Shown here one piece after another: positions 9,424 to 17,788 of a stretch of DNA of 64,000 nt (position 1 is the first letter of the stretch; each line of letters opens with the position of its first letter). Source of the DNA: Rhodobacteraceae bacterium QY30. Lineage in GTDB: Bacteria; Pseudomonadota; Alphaproteobacteria; Rhodobacterales; Rhodobacteraceae. The notes under the pieces are model-generated. The model was given only the letters and a program-made list of their open reading frames with translations. It was not told the DNA's origin and searched no databases. The position numbers and the translations under genes were made by a program. Location of the stretch: NCBI GenBank assembly GCA_002356635.1, contig CP023454.1:2216501-2280500 (forward strand), read 5' to 3'.

Positions 9424-9856
9424 GACCCGCCCGCTCTCCCTGATCCACGGCCCGGCGGCGGAAGATCAGGGTGCGCGACAGAAGATAGCCCACCACGAAG
9501 GACAGGCCCGCCGCAATACCCAGCCGGACCAGGGGATGCAGCCATTCCCGCAGGCCCAGCCATCCAAGCCCCGACAACACCCCCAGACGGATCGCCAGCG
9601 TCACCCCGGACAGAAGGGCAAAGGCCAGGAAATGGCCCGGCCCGGCCTGACGGCCGTGATCGCGGAATGTCCAGCGCAAGTGCAGCAGGTAATTGACCAC
9701 CATTCCCGCCGCCAATCCCAGCCCCGCCGCCGCCAGATCGCCCGCCCCTGCCCCGGCGATCACCGCCCAGCCAAGCCCCAGGTCCACCGCCAGCCCCAGC
9801 ACGGTCACCGCAAAGAAGCGCAGGAATTCGCCCAGCCGTCCCGACCGTTCCGTCAC
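9398..9856 (-). CDS. GtrA-family membrane protein
   Basis: Small protein (152 aa) with four hydrophobic helices and the GtrA/DPMS signature: N-terminal FLRFFAVTVLGLAVDLGLGW, a central NYLLHLRWTFRDH, and C-terminal SFVVGYLLSRTLIFR. GtrA proteins are thought to flip polyprenyl-phosphate sugars during O-antigen modification or cell-wall decoration. The start GTG (9854-9856) overlaps the stop of the upstream FAD gene as GTGA, with GGAGG a few bases earlier; the longer TTG start is less likely. It is the last gene of the 13665-to-9398 operon. With the GT2 and GT-C genes nearby it recalls the gtrABC set. Confidence 0.85.
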   Translation of the reverse strand: MTERSGRLGEFLRFFAVTVLGLAVDLGLGWAVIAGAGAGDLAAAGLGLAAGMVVNYLLHLRWTFRDHGRQAGPGHFLAFALLSGVTLAIRLGVLSGLGWLGLREWLHPLVRLGIAAGLSFVVGYLLSRTLIFRRRAVDQGERAGPTGPSPAP

Positions 9857-10989
9857 CGCGATCGACCCTCCAGCCAACGCTCGTCCAGCGCGGCGAAGCC
9901 CTGGACGGTGGCGCGCAAGGTGTCGAACAGGTCGTAGATGTTGTCGAGCTTGCCCCCCAGGACCGCGAACAGCCCCGGCAGGTCGGGGTGCTGCTCCAGC
10001 AGGATCGGCCGGCCATCATCGCTTTCATTGCGCAAGAGCACGGTTTTCGTCTCGTACAGCGATTTGCGGTAATGCAGCCGCGACAGGCTGGGAAGGTATC
10101 GCGCCGCGTCCCGCGCCATGTGCAGCCAGCGGCTGCGCACCACGGCGCCAGACAGCGTCGGCGCCGAAGCCGACGTCCAGCTTGCCCCCGGCGTGTAGCG
10201 GACATGCGTCAGGGAATAGCAGTCTTCGGCGGGGAAGGGCATGGTGGAAAAGAACGGCCCATCCATCACGGTCACGCCAAAACCGTTCAGGTCCTCGGGC
10301 GGGTCGATCAGTGCCACTTCGGTCTGCTCGAACTTCAGTTGCGCGCGGATCCGGGAAAAGCCCTGGTTGACGGACTGCCCGTAGCTGGCGTCAAAGACCA
10401 GCGCCGCGTCCAGCGCGGGCCCGCCCTTGATGGCCAGGCGGAACAGGCCCGGGCCAAGCGGCTCGATCGCGCAGACTTCGGCGCCCGTTCGCACCTCGAC
10501 CCCGGCCGCGGCCAGCCGCTGGCGCAGCAGTTGGCGCAGGCCCGTTGCATCGAAGGCCGCCTCGTCGCAACGATAGACCTCGGCCACAAGATGCGGATCG
10601 AAAAGCGCCCGCTCCGGCCGCGATGCGGGCGTGATCGGGGCATTCATGCCCAGAAACATCTTCTCGAACCGCTGCGCGGTGATCTTCGATCCGCTGCGCG
10701 CGATGGCATAGAGCATCCGGAAATCGCTGCGGATCGCCGGGGCGAAATCCCGGCGGAACCGGTCGTGCAGCGCCAGCGACCGGTGGGCGGTGACGAAGCT
10801 GCGCGGGTAGTGAAACCCGGTATGGACCCGGGCCTGGTTGACATACGAAGCCCGTGTCAGAAGGTCATCGCGCGCCTCCAGCACGACCACGCGGGCGAAA
10901 AGGCTGCGCAACACCAGCGCAAGGCAGCAGCCGTAAAAACCGCCACCCAGGATGACGGCATCGGCCGGTCCGACGGAAGGTGCCGTCAT
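9853..10989 (-). CDS. FAD-dependent oxidoreductase (DAO/glycine-oxidase fold)
   Basis: Flavoprotein of 378 aa with an N-terminal Rossmann motif VILGGGFYGCCLAL and the ribose-binding Glu in VVVLEARDD. Family-like features follow: YVNQARVHTGFHYPRS after the dinucleotide fold, and a C-terminal segment PGLFAVLGGKLDNIYD resembling the second FAD contact. No signal peptide, so cytoplasmic. It overlaps the isomerase gene upstream (ATGA) and gtrA downstream (GTGA), so all are co-translated. Its place in an operon with an SDR, a sugar isomerase fold and a GT-like protein suggests oxidation of a sugar or sugar derivative, but the substrate cannot be deduced. Confidence 0.8.
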   Translation of the reverse strand: MTAPSVGPADAVILGGGFYGCCLALVLRSLFARVVVLEARDDLLTRASYVNQARVHTGFHYPRSFVTAHRSLALHDRFRRDFAPAIRSDFRMLYAIARSGSKITAQRFEKMFLGMNAPITPASRPERALFDPHLVAEVYRCDEAAFDATGLRQLLRQRLAAAGVEVRTGAEVCAIEPLGPGLFRLAIKGGPALDAALVFDASYGQSVNQGFSRIRAQLKFEQTEVALIDPPEDLNGFGVTVMDGPFFSTMPFPAEDCYSLTHVRYTPGASWTSASAPTLSGAVVRSRWLHMARDAARYLPSLSRLHYRKSLYETKTVLLRNESDDGRPILLEQHPDLPGLFAVLGGKLDNIYDLFDTLRATVQGFAALDERWLEGRSR

Positions 10990-11804
10990 GATCCGGCCCC
11001 GGCGCCGATGGTGTGCGCCAGACCCAGCAAGCTGTCGGCCACCGACGGGCTTCCGTCTGCCGGTGGCAGCATCTCAAGCGTGACCTGCCCGGCGTATCCC
11101 CCGGCGCGCAGACGCGCCATTACATCCCGGATCAGGGGCATGTGCGCGGCCGGATCGCCAAGCCGCGGGGCGCTGACATGGACGTGGCGCACCAGGTCCA
11201 GCACCGGCAGGACCGCCTCGGCCTCCTCGCCTTCCATGATCATGTTGCCGGTATCGACCACCAGTCCGACCCGAGGATGATCGACAGCGCGGACCACCGC
11301 GGCGGCCTCGGCCAGGGTCGTCATGAAGTCGCAGCCATAGTCCTTTGCGTTGGCCTCCAGACACAGCGTGGTGGCGGCCTTCGCGCAAAGATCGCCCAGG
11401 GCGCGAAAGACCGGCACGGCCCTTTCACAGGCCGCCGCGAAATCCAGATCCCCCCTCAACCGGTTGCGCGGAGAGCCGAAGACCAGCGGGCCGCAGCCCA
11501 GCGCCCCGGCCAGCCCGATGACATGGCCAAGGTAGTCGACCAGCCGCGCAGCCTCGTCCGCGCCTTGCAGCAGATGCAGGTCGGGCCGCCCGAACAGCAG
11601 CGCCTGCATGGACAGCGGCGGCAGTCCCCGCCCCGACCAGTCGCGCGCAAAAGCGCGGGCCTCGGCGAGGGTGGCGGTGGCCAGGTAGGGAAAGACCCGG
11701 CCCGGCGCAACCTCGATCGCGGTCGCCCCCGCCGCCCGCAGGGCCGGGACGATCATCGCATCCTCCGCCGCCGTCCAGGCAATGTTGGAAACCGCAAGCC
11801 TCAT
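10986..11804 (-). CDS. Sugar phosphate isomerase/epimerase-like TIM barrel (AP endonuclease 2 superfamily)
   Basis: Predicted 272-aa TIM-barrel protein of the xylose-isomerase-like superfamily. It opens MRLAVSNIAW, has ATAIEVAPGR near strand 2, a CLEANAKDYGCDF segment with a metal-binding Glu, VGLVVDTGNMI, RHVHVSAPRLGD with a metal-binding His, and ends VTLEMLP. These positions match the Glu-Asp-His-Glu metal set of the family. Start ATG at 11804 overlaps the stop of the upstream epimerase gene (ATGA); the 18 in-frame codons further upstream are inside that gene. Likely isomerises a sugar or sugar phosphate made by this operon. Confidence 0.8.
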   Translation of the reverse strand: MRLAVSNIAWTAAEDAMIVPALRAAGATAIEVAPGRVFPYLATATLAEARAFARDWSGRGLPPLSMQALLFGRPDLHLLQGADEAARLVDYLGHVIGLAGALGCGPLVFGSPRNRLRGDLDFAAACERAVPVFRALGDLCAKAATTLCLEANAKDYGCDFMTTLAEAAAVVRAVDHPRVGLVVDTGNMIMEGEEAEAVLPVLDLVRHVHVSAPRLGDPAAHMPLIRDVMARLRAGGYAGQVTLEMLPPADGSPSVADSLLGLAHTIGAGAGS

Positions 11805-12580
11805 GCGGGGGGGCCGCCGTTCCGGGACCGGGCATAGGCCGCGATGCCGGAAAGGCATTCCCCGGCGCCGGCGATATAGTTTCCGTCCCGCCCCCAGGAC
11901 GGGGCATATCGGGTGCGGAAATCGTAGCGCAGGGGCGGACGGTCGGTCCGGTTGGCGAAGTCCTCTCCCCGGACCGCGCGGACCACCTCGGCCACCGTCA
12001 CCGGCTCCACCGCCAGGTTGACCACGGTTGCACCGGTCCCTGCGGCGATGTCCAGATCATCCCCCAGCCGGCCCAGGTCATAAAACTGGAAGGTGGACTG
12101 CGCGTCGAACCCCGACAGATCGCCACCCGTCAGAAGATCATGGATCAGGTTCTTTTTCAGTCCGGGCCCGAAAAGGCCCGGCAGGCGCAGGACCTGCGCC
12201 TGCTTGAACCGGCTTCTGACGAAATCCTCGACCCGGGCGCGGTGCAGGCCGTAAGGATGCAGCCCTTCAGTCACGATGGCAGTGGTTTCGTCCACCTCGA
12301 CCGGATCGCGGTAGACATCGACGGTCGAGATCAGGGTGAACCGCCCGGCGCGAACCTGCCCCAGCACCTCAAGCAGCGGGGCGATGGCCCCCCAGTCCGC
12401 TTCGGGATTCTGGTTGGCCCACCATTTCACCGCCTGGACGCCGGCGCAGACGACCTCGTCATAGGTCTGCCCACGCATGTCCTGGAAGTTCTTCGAATTG
12501 TAGCGATCGGTGAACGGCCTTTGCCGGTCCAGGTTCGTGCCCACGAAGCCCGTATGGCCGATCAGGGCACGCCGGATCAT
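11801..12580 (-). CDS. NAD-dependent epimerase/dehydratase-like SDR with YxxxR instead of YxxxK
   Basis: Extended-SDR-like Rossmann protein of 259 aa. The nucleotide-binding motif GHTGFVG is at residues 8-14 and the catalytic Ser/Thr region STVDVY at 85-90. The usual catalytic Tyr-x3-Lys appears as PYGLHR (Tyr110, Arg114). A Lys-to-Arg replacement usually impairs SDR catalysis, so this may be a modified or structural member. It is also short for the family (usually 300-350 aa). Start and stop overlap both neighbours as ATGA. Probably acts on a nucleotide-sugar within this operon, but confidence in catalysis is low. Confidence 0.78.
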   Translation of the reverse strand: MIRRALIGHTGFVGTNLDRQRPFTDRYNSKNFQDMRGQTYDEVVCAGVQAVKWWANQNPEADWGAIAPLLEVLGQVRAGRFTLISTVDVYRDPVEVDETTAIVTEGLHPYGLHRARVEDFVRSRFKQAQVLRLPGLFGPGLKKNLIHDLLTGGDLSGFDAQSTFQFYDLGRLGDDLDIAAGTGATVVNLAVEPVTVAEVVRAVRGEDFANRTDRPPLRYDFRTRYAPSWGRDGNYIAGAGECLSGIAAYARSRNGGPPA

Positions 12581-13665
12581 CCTTCGGTGTCCCCGGTCTT
12601 CACGTTCAGCCGCGCATCGCGCAGGAACAGGTCGCCGCCCGAAAGCTCGGTCACCGGGACTTCCGAGATGTCCGGCTCACCCCGCCGGATCAACAGCAGG
12701 ATGCCAAGGCAGATCGACGACAGGACGCCGAAGTTGGCCGCGAACAGGAAGGACGAGATCATCGCCAGCGAAGTCCACCCCGGGGCAACGTGGCTTTTGA
12801 ACATCCAGACCAGAAAGCTGAAACCGGTCGCGGCCAGGCTTGTCACGCTCAGCACCATGCAGATGACAGCAAGTGCCCGGATCAGCCGCGCGGATGAGCG
12901 TGAGACGAGTTCGGTGGTCAGGCGCAACTTCTCGGAAAGTTCCACGAACAGCGTCCGCGGACGACTGCGGTCAACCGCGATCAGGGCCTGCGAGACCGAG
13001 CCCGAGACATCGAGGATGCGGAAGAATTTCTGCATGGTGCCCGACGCCTGGATGCGCGTTGCGCCATTTCGGCTCAGGGCGACGGCGCGGGCCTGGAACT
13101 TCTGCACCTTGTAGCCGGTCGCCATGCGGATGACGCCCTTGGCAAGCCAGGCCGCGCTGCGTTCGAACAGGGGCACCGCCGCGATGCGATAGGTCGCCTT
13201 GACCAGGTCATGGCGCCCCTGCCCCACGGTGGCGACCAGCCGCGCCAGATCGTCAGTCCCCACCTCGCCGGACGCAGCGATGACGATGTAGTCGCCGATG
13301 GTCTGGTGCAGGGCGACAGCCACCGATTCTTCAAAGTTCATCGGTGCGGCGACCGTGATGATCCGGGTGTTCGCCTCTCCGGCACCGGCCTGCCGCAGGT
13401 GCGCCAGCCAGTCCGCATCGATGCCCGAAGCGATGACGATCAGTTCGTAATACAGGAAGTTCGCGGCGGCGAAGGCCGATACCGACCGCAGCTCCGCCAG
13501 ATCCGCCTCGGCTTGCCGCGACCCGACGATCACGAAGGAAACCAGGTTTTCCGCTGCGATCCGCGAAAAATCGACCGCCGACGCAACGGCGTCGCCCGTC
13601 ACCCCGGCCGGATCCCTTCGCCGGACGGGAAGAACCGGCACTGTTCCAATGTCGGTCTGTAGCAT
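12577..13665 (-). CDS. GT2-like membrane-anchored protein lacking the DxD motif
   Basis: Protein of 362 aa with a GT-A-like N-terminal domain (VSFVIVGSR, LYYELIVIASG, NFEESVAVALHQTIGDYIVIA) followed by two C-terminal membrane helices (about 265-290 and 300-330), the GtrB/ArnC topology. At the place where a DxD or DAD should follow the beta-strand, the sequence is AASGEVG (130-136), so metal-nucleotide binding looks lost. ATG at 13665 is chosen over TTG at 13680 because AAGG sits 6 nt upstream. It is the first gene of the five-gene operon. It may be a catalytically dead partner or a divergent enzyme with another metal ligand. Confidence 0.65.
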   Translation of the reverse strand: MLQTDIGTVPVLPVRRRDPAGVTGDAVASAVDFSRIAAENLVSFVIVGSRQAEADLAELRSVSAFAAANFLYYELIVIASGIDADWLAHLRQAGAGEANTRIITVAAPMNFEESVAVALHQTIGDYIVIAASGEVGTDDLARLVATVGQGRHDLVKATYRIAAVPLFERSAAWLAKGVIRMATGYKVQKFQARAVALSRNGATRIQASGTMQKFFRILDVSGSVSQALIAVDRSRPRTLFVELSEKLRLTTELVSRSSARLIRALAVICMVLSVTSLAATGFSFLVWMFKSHVAPGWTSLAMISSFLFAANFGVLSSICLGILLLIRRGEPDISEVPVTELSGGDLFLRDARLNVKTGDTEG

Positions 13666-14136
13666 CGCGAGCCTTGCCAAAATGCGAAAACTGCGGAAAG
13701 CCGCCGTTCCAATGTAGTCCGGGCCGGGCGACTCTCAAAAAGATTTGAAGGCCTGTCCCGTTTTCAGGGACGCCTTTCCGCGTCCGGACCGGGAAATCAT
13801 CGGCAAAAGCAAGGATTGGCGCCGTCTGGCCCGCACCTGCACAACCGTCACGCGCAATCGACTTCTGCGACCTCATCGAGTCGGGAAACAAAACACGCAA
13901 TAAGCACATTTTGGATGCAGCTAGAGACCGGCAGCAGCCGAATCAGGATCGGCGCCTGGGGTTGGTGGCGCAGCAACGATCGGGATCGTCACCGCCATGG
14001 AACCTCTCCTTGGGGCTCGCGGCCCCGGGTCCGGTTCCCGGCATCGCGGCCCCATTTTCGCCCGATTGCAGCAAATCCGACATGAAATCGTAGCATTCGG
14101 CATGCTCTGTCAGCGCAAGTAGTTGTGGAGTGTTCC
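13666..14136. other. Divergent intergenic region between sugar operon and lipid operon
   Basis: About 470 bp with no gene I can support. The part around 13850-13930 is relatively A/T-rich for this genome and is the likely promoter zone for both flanking operons. Short ORFs on both strands here show no family resemblance and have no good ribosome-binding site. Confidence 0.45.
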
Positions 14137-14940
14137 ATGGAGCGATCATCCCCACGGGCAGGATCGGCGCCCCTCCTGAAAACGCTGTTCCTCTCCGACC
14201 TGCACCTGGGTGCACTCGGATGCCGGGCCGACCGGCTGCTGGAATTTCTGGAGGGCAACCCCGCCGAGACCTACATCCTGGTGGGTGATGTGCTGGACCT
14301 GTGGCAGCCGCTTCTGCCCCATTGGCGCAAGGCCGACCAGGCGGTGATCGACCACCTTCGGGCGCGGGCCGACCAGGGGGCGCGGCTTGTCTATCTGATC
14401 GGAAACCACGACCCCGACCCCGGCCGCGCCCCCGCGGCCCGCAGCCTGCCTGTCGAACCGATCACGGACATGATCCACGAAGCCGCCGACGGGCGCCGCT
14501 ACCTGGTGCTGCACGGCGATGTCGTCGACTCGCGCCTGGTCCGGGCGCATGTCTTCACCCGGATGGGCAGCCGGCTGGACCATTGGCTGCGCCGGATCGA
14601 CCGTGGCTTGCGCTGGCTGCGCGGGCAGACGCACGACGACGTGCGCTCGACCATCGAAGGGATGCTGACCTCGATCAACAGCTTTCTGTATGCCCGCCGC
14701 GCGCATGAACGCCAGTTGGTCGGAATGGCGCGGGTACGGGGCCTTGATGGCGTGATCTGCGGACATTTCCACATCGCGGGCCTGCAGGAAGACCACGGCC
14801 TGATCTATGCCAACTGCGGCGACTGGGTGGATAGCTTCTCGGCCATCGGGGAACGCCATGATGGCAGCCTCAGCCTGCTGGTCCACGACACCGCGGCCGA
14901 GGCGCTGCCACGTCCTTCGTCGCTGGGCGAGGCGCTTTGA
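14137..14940 (+). CDS. LpxH-like calcineurin-type metallophosphoesterase
   Basis: Cytoplasmic or peripheral phosphoesterase of 267 aa. The five blocks of the family are present: SDLHLG (Asp21, His23), GDVLDLW (Asp51), GNHD (Asn90, His91), LHGD (127-129) and GHFH (His211, His213). This set matches UDP-2,3-diacylglucosamine diphosphatase LpxH and its YbbF/LpxG-like paralogues, but the insert with a basic helical region (RLDHWLRRIDRGLRWLR) is that of the alphaproteobacterial group whose substrate is not established. ATG at 14137 has GGAG 6 nt upstream and is preferred over an in-frame GTG at 14125. It is the first gene of an operon with a GT21 glucosyltransferase (ATGA-type overlap), DedA and a GT2. 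Confidence 0.85.
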   Translation: MERSSPRAGSAPLLKTLFLSDLHLGALGCRADRLLEFLEGNPAETYILVGDVLDLWQPLLPHWRKADQAVIDHLRARADQGARLVYLIGNHDPDPGRAPAARSLPVEPITDMIHEAADGRRYLVLHGDVVDSRLVRAHVFTRMGSRLDHWLRRIDRGLRWLRGQTHDDVRSTIEGMLTSINSFLYARRAHERQLVGMARVRGLDGVICGHFHIAGLQEDHGLIYANCGDWVDSFSAIGERHDGSLSLLVHDTAAEALPRPSSLGEAL

Positions 14941-16091
14941 TGGCGGCCGTCCTCTGGGGCCTTGCCGCCGGCCTTCTTGCCGTTCATCTCGTCTCGGTCG
15001 CGCTGTTCCTGCGACGGCTGGACCCGATGCCGCGCAAGGCGGGCCTGTTCGGGCGCCCGCCGATCACGCTGATCCGCCCCGTCTGCGGCCGCGATGCCTT
15101 CGACGAGGAGACGCTGGGCAGTTCCTTCGGGCTGGACTACCCGGACTACCAGATCATCTTCTGCGTCCAGCGTGCCGACGATCCGGTGGTGCCGCTGCTT
15201 TGCCGGCTGATGGAGAGGCATCCGCACGTTCGCGCGCGCCTGCTGATCGGGGATGACCGCGCAACGGGGAACCCGAAGCTCGACAACGTCCTGAAGGGCT
15301 GGACGGCGGCGGAGACCGAATGGGTCTGCATGACCGACAGCAACCTGCTTTTGCCGCGCAACTATCTGGGCACGCTGATTGACAGCTGGCGCCCGGAAAC
15401 GGGGATGGTTTCGGCCCCGCCCTTCGGCAGCCGGCCTGAAGGCTGGGCGGCGCGGCTGGAATGCGCCTTCCTGAACGGCAACCAGGCGCGCCTGCAGTAT
15501 CTGGCCGACAGCCTGGGCCAGGGCTTCGCGCAAGGCAAGACGCTGTTCTTCAACAAGCCGCTTCTGGATGCGGCCGGGGGCCTTGCACTTCTGGGCCAGC
15601 GCCTGGCCGAGGATGTGGCAGCCACCCGCACGGTGCGCGCGCTGGGCCGCACCGTCACCCTGGCGCCCCTGCCCTATCCCCAGCCCATCGGCCGGCGGCG
15701 TCTGGAAGATGTCATTTCGCGCCAGCTGCGCTGGAGCCGGGTGCGCCGGGACGGTTTTCCGGGCATCTTCCTTCTGGAGCCGCTGAACGGCGCCGTGGTC
15801 CCGGTGGCAAGCTGCCTTGCGGCGGCGCTGATGTCGGAGCTTGGGCTGAAGCTGGTGCTGGCCTATGCCACCATCTGGTATCTGGCCGAGGCGACGCTGA
15901 TCCGGCGCGCAGGCTGGCCCGCGGGCTGGAAGAACATCGCCGTCCTGCCCCTGCGGGATCTGGCCATGCCGGTGATCTGGGCCGCGACCTTCCTCAGCCG
16001 CTCGTTCGAATGGCGCGGCACCGCGATGGGTCCGGCGGGTCAGCCCGAGGCGCGGGGAACGTCCCTTCCGGCCGTGACCGCGGCCGAATAG
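14940..16091 (+). CDS. GT21 ceramide/diacylglycerol glucosyltransferase-like protein
   Basis: Membrane glycosyltransferase of 383 aa: one N-terminal membrane helix, a GT-A domain and two or three C-terminal hydrophobic helices. Family 21 features are present: an acidic region VCMTDSNLLL in the D2 position, a D3-like Asp (LAEDVAA) and the RQLRWSR form of the Q/RxxRW motif. GT21 enzymes glucosylate ceramide in eukaryotes and some bacteria, and diacylglycerol in the processive rhizobial enzymes. Which lipid is used here cannot be decided. The start codon shares bases with the stop of the phosphoesterase gene. The neighbours point to membrane lipid modification. Confidence 0.85.
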   Translation: MAAVLWGLAAGLLAVHLVSVALFLRRLDPMPRKAGLFGRPPITLIRPVCGRDAFDEETLGSSFGLDYPDYQIIFCVQRADDPVVPLLCRLMERHPHVRARLLIGDDRATGNPKLDNVLKGWTAAETEWVCMTDSNLLLPRNYLGTLIDSWRPETGMVSAPPFGSRPEGWAARLECAFLNGNQARLQYLADSLGQGFAQGKTLFFNKPLLDAAGGLALLGQRLAEDVAATRTVRALGRTVTLAPLPYPQPIGRRRLEDVISRQLRWSRVRRDGFPGIFLLEPLNGAVVPVASCLAAALMSELGLKLVLAYATIWYLAEATLIRRAGWPAGWKNIAVLPLRDLAMPVIWAATFLSRSFEWRGTAMGPAGQPEARGTSLPAVTAAE

Positions 16092-16092
16092 G

Positions 16093-16668
16093 ATGGTGAC
16101 CCAGGACACGATCCTTCATCTCGTCCAGAACTGGGGCATCCTGATCCTGGCGCCCATTGCCACGGTCGAGGGGCCGGCGGTCACGATCCTGGCCGGATAC
16201 CTGGCACGTCTGGGCCTTCTGGACCCGCTCTCGGTCTACGTCTGCGTCGTCGTGGCCGACCTGGCGGGGGACGTCGTGTTCTACCAACTCGGCCGCCACG
16301 GGCACACCTTCTTCCGCAGCGCCTGGCTTTTGCGCCTGGGGGTCACACGCGTGCAACTCGCGCGATTGATCGTCCGTTTCCGGCGCCGGGGGATGCGGTT
16401 CCTGATCTTCGGCAAGATCACGCATTACCTGGGCTTCGCCACGCTTCTGGCCGCCGGGGCGTCCCGTATGCCGTTCGGGCGCTTCTTCACCGCAATCTTC
16501 GTGGCGACGCTGCCGAAGTCTCTGGTGCTGGTCGGCATCGGCTGGGTGTTCGGAGATGCCTGGATGCGGGACGGGCCGAGCTTCTATCTGGCACTGGCGC
16601 TGATCCTGGGGCTGGGGCTTCTTGGGGCCGCGCTGTTCCTGCGCCGCAAAAGTCAGGTCCGGCCATGA
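16093..16668 (+). CDS. DedA-family (SNARE-associated/VTT domain) membrane protein
   Basis: Integral membrane protein of 191 aa with about five hydrophobic segments. The VEGPAVTILAGYLARLG motif with Glu near the N-terminus, GDVVFYQLGRHG, and the FRRRGMRFLIFGKITHYLGF/AGASRMPFGRFF region match the DedA domain (conserved Glu, Gly-Arg and Arg residues). DedA proteins are now linked to undecaprenyl-phosphate or phospholipid translocation. It starts 1 bp after the GT21 stop and overlaps the next GT2 gene by 4 bp, so it is part of the same lipid or polyprenyl-sugar operon. Confidence 0.88.
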   Translation: MVTQDTILHLVQNWGILILAPIATVEGPAVTILAGYLARLGLLDPLSVYVCVVVADLAGDVVFYQLGRHGHTFFRSAWLLRLGVTRVQLARLIVRFRRRGMRFLIFGKITHYLGFATLLAAGASRMPFGRFFTAIFVATLPKSLVLVGIGWVFGDAWMRDGPSFYLALALILGLGLLGAALFLRRKSQVRP

Positions 16669-17372
16669 CCGCACGCTTTGCCTGCCTGATCCCAGCCTTC
16701 AACGAAGAGGCCCGAATTGGCGGTGTTCTTCGTGCGACGGTCGGCCATCCGATGATCGAGCGCGTTCTGGTGGTCGACGACGGGTCTTCGGACCGGACGG
16801 CCGAAGTGGCGCGGCACCACGGGGCCGAGGTGCTGGTGCAGGACCGAAACGGCGGCAAGACGGCCGCCCTGGCGCGCGGCTTCGCGGCGCTGGACACCAG
16901 CCACGTCGTGTTGATTGACGCGGACCTGCTGGGCCTGCGGGCCGACCATCTGACGCGCCTGATCGCGCCAGTGGCCGATGGCATGGCCGCGGTCACCCTG
17001 TCGCTGCGCGGCAATGCGCCGTGGCTCTGGCGCGCGATCGGGGTCGATTACATCTCGGGCGAGCGGGTCATTCCAAGGGCGCTGGTGGCGGATGAACTTC
17101 ACCGCCTGCCGACCCTGCCGCGCTTCGGTTTCGAGGTCTTCCTGAACGACCTGATCCTGCGGCAGGGGCTGGCAGCCGCCATCGTGCGCTGGCCCGATGT
17201 GGCCAGCCCATCAAAGGCCACGAAGCGCGGCCGGATGGCGGGACTGCGCGCCGATCTGGCGATGCTGGGTGACATCTTCCGCACGGTCGGGCCCCGGCGC
17301 ACAGTGGTGCAGGCGACCTGGTTGGCCTGGCAGGCGGGGACCTTTGCCGGGGTCAGGCCGAAGCCGCGGTGA
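16665..17372 (+). CDS. Family 2 glycosyltransferase (polyprenyl/dolichyl-phosphate type)
   Basis: Soluble GT-A glycosyltransferase of 235 aa. It has LIPAFNEEARIGGVL, VVDDGSSDRT, GGKTAALARGF and the metal-binding motif LIDADL. There is no anchor helix. It begins with an ATGA overlap on dedA and ends converging on the DGC gene (20-bp overlap). It probably transfers a sugar to a lipid carrier or diglyceride made accessible by the operon partners; the donor sugar is unknown. Confidence 0.85.
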   Translation: MTARFACLIPAFNEEARIGGVLRATVGHPMIERVLVVDDGSSDRTAEVARHHGAEVLVQDRNGGKTAALARGFAALDTSHVVLIDADLLGLRADHLTRLIAPVADGMAAVTLSLRGNAPWLWRAIGVDYISGERVIPRALVADELHRLPTLPRFGFEVFLNDLILRQGLAAAIVRWPDVASPSKATKRGRMAGLRADLAMLGDIFRTVGPRRTVVQATWLAWQAGTFAGVRPKPR

Positions 17373-17745
17373 TGGGCTGTTCGCGCGCGGTCATGCCGTC
17401 GATCATCGCTTCCAGCACCCGGTCGGCTTCTTCGACATCAAAATCCGCCTGATAGCGCTTGCGCACCCCTTGGTCCGACAGCAGGTGGTATTCCGTCGGC
17501 GCAACACCATGTCGGGCCAGACAGTTCTTCACGCAAGCCAGCGCGCAGCCGTCGATGCCGATGATCGGCCGCCCGGACTTGGCGATCCGCACCAGCTTCG
17601 GGACATCGCCGCCAACCCCCGCGATGCAGGACATCTCCGCAAGGCCCCGCCGGTCCAGCGCGATGGCCAGGTGATTGGCCATCTGCGCGGCGCTGGAACA
17701 GCCAGAGCAGGAATAGACAAGGGGCAGATGGGCGCGCGACGACAT
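17353..17745 (-). CDS. DGC-domain putative zinc-binding protein
   Basis: Small cytoplasmic protein (130 aa) of the DGC family: LVYSCSGCSSAAQMANHL near the N-terminus, the eponymous DGC in IGIDGCALACVKNCL, and a conserved YHL. Cysteines CxxC and C-x3-C-x3-C suggest zinc or thiol chemistry, but the biochemical role of the family is not known. ATG at 17745 is chosen because GAGG precedes it by about 6 nt and the 19 extra codons upstream lie over an FNR-like site. The 3' end overlaps the convergent GT2 gene. Confidence 0.8.
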   Translation of the reverse strand: MSSRAHLPLVYSCSGCSSAAQMANHLAIALDRRGLAEMSCIAGVGGDVPKLVRIAKSGRPIIGIDGCALACVKNCLARHGVAPTEYHLLSDQGVRKRYQADFDVEEADRVLEAMIDGMTAREQPITAASA

Positions 17746-17788
17746 GGACGGCCTCGGGGGAGTGGCTGCGGGGGACTGACTTGCAAAG

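Noticed and set aside
9857-9877. TTG start for gtrA at 9877
   Set aside because: GTG at 9856 forms the GTGA overlap used throughout this operon and sits at the expected distance from GGAGG.
13943-14215. Possible small minus-strand gene between the sugar and lipid operons
   Set aside because: It overlaps the start of the phosphoesterase gene, has no good ribosome-binding site and no recognised family.
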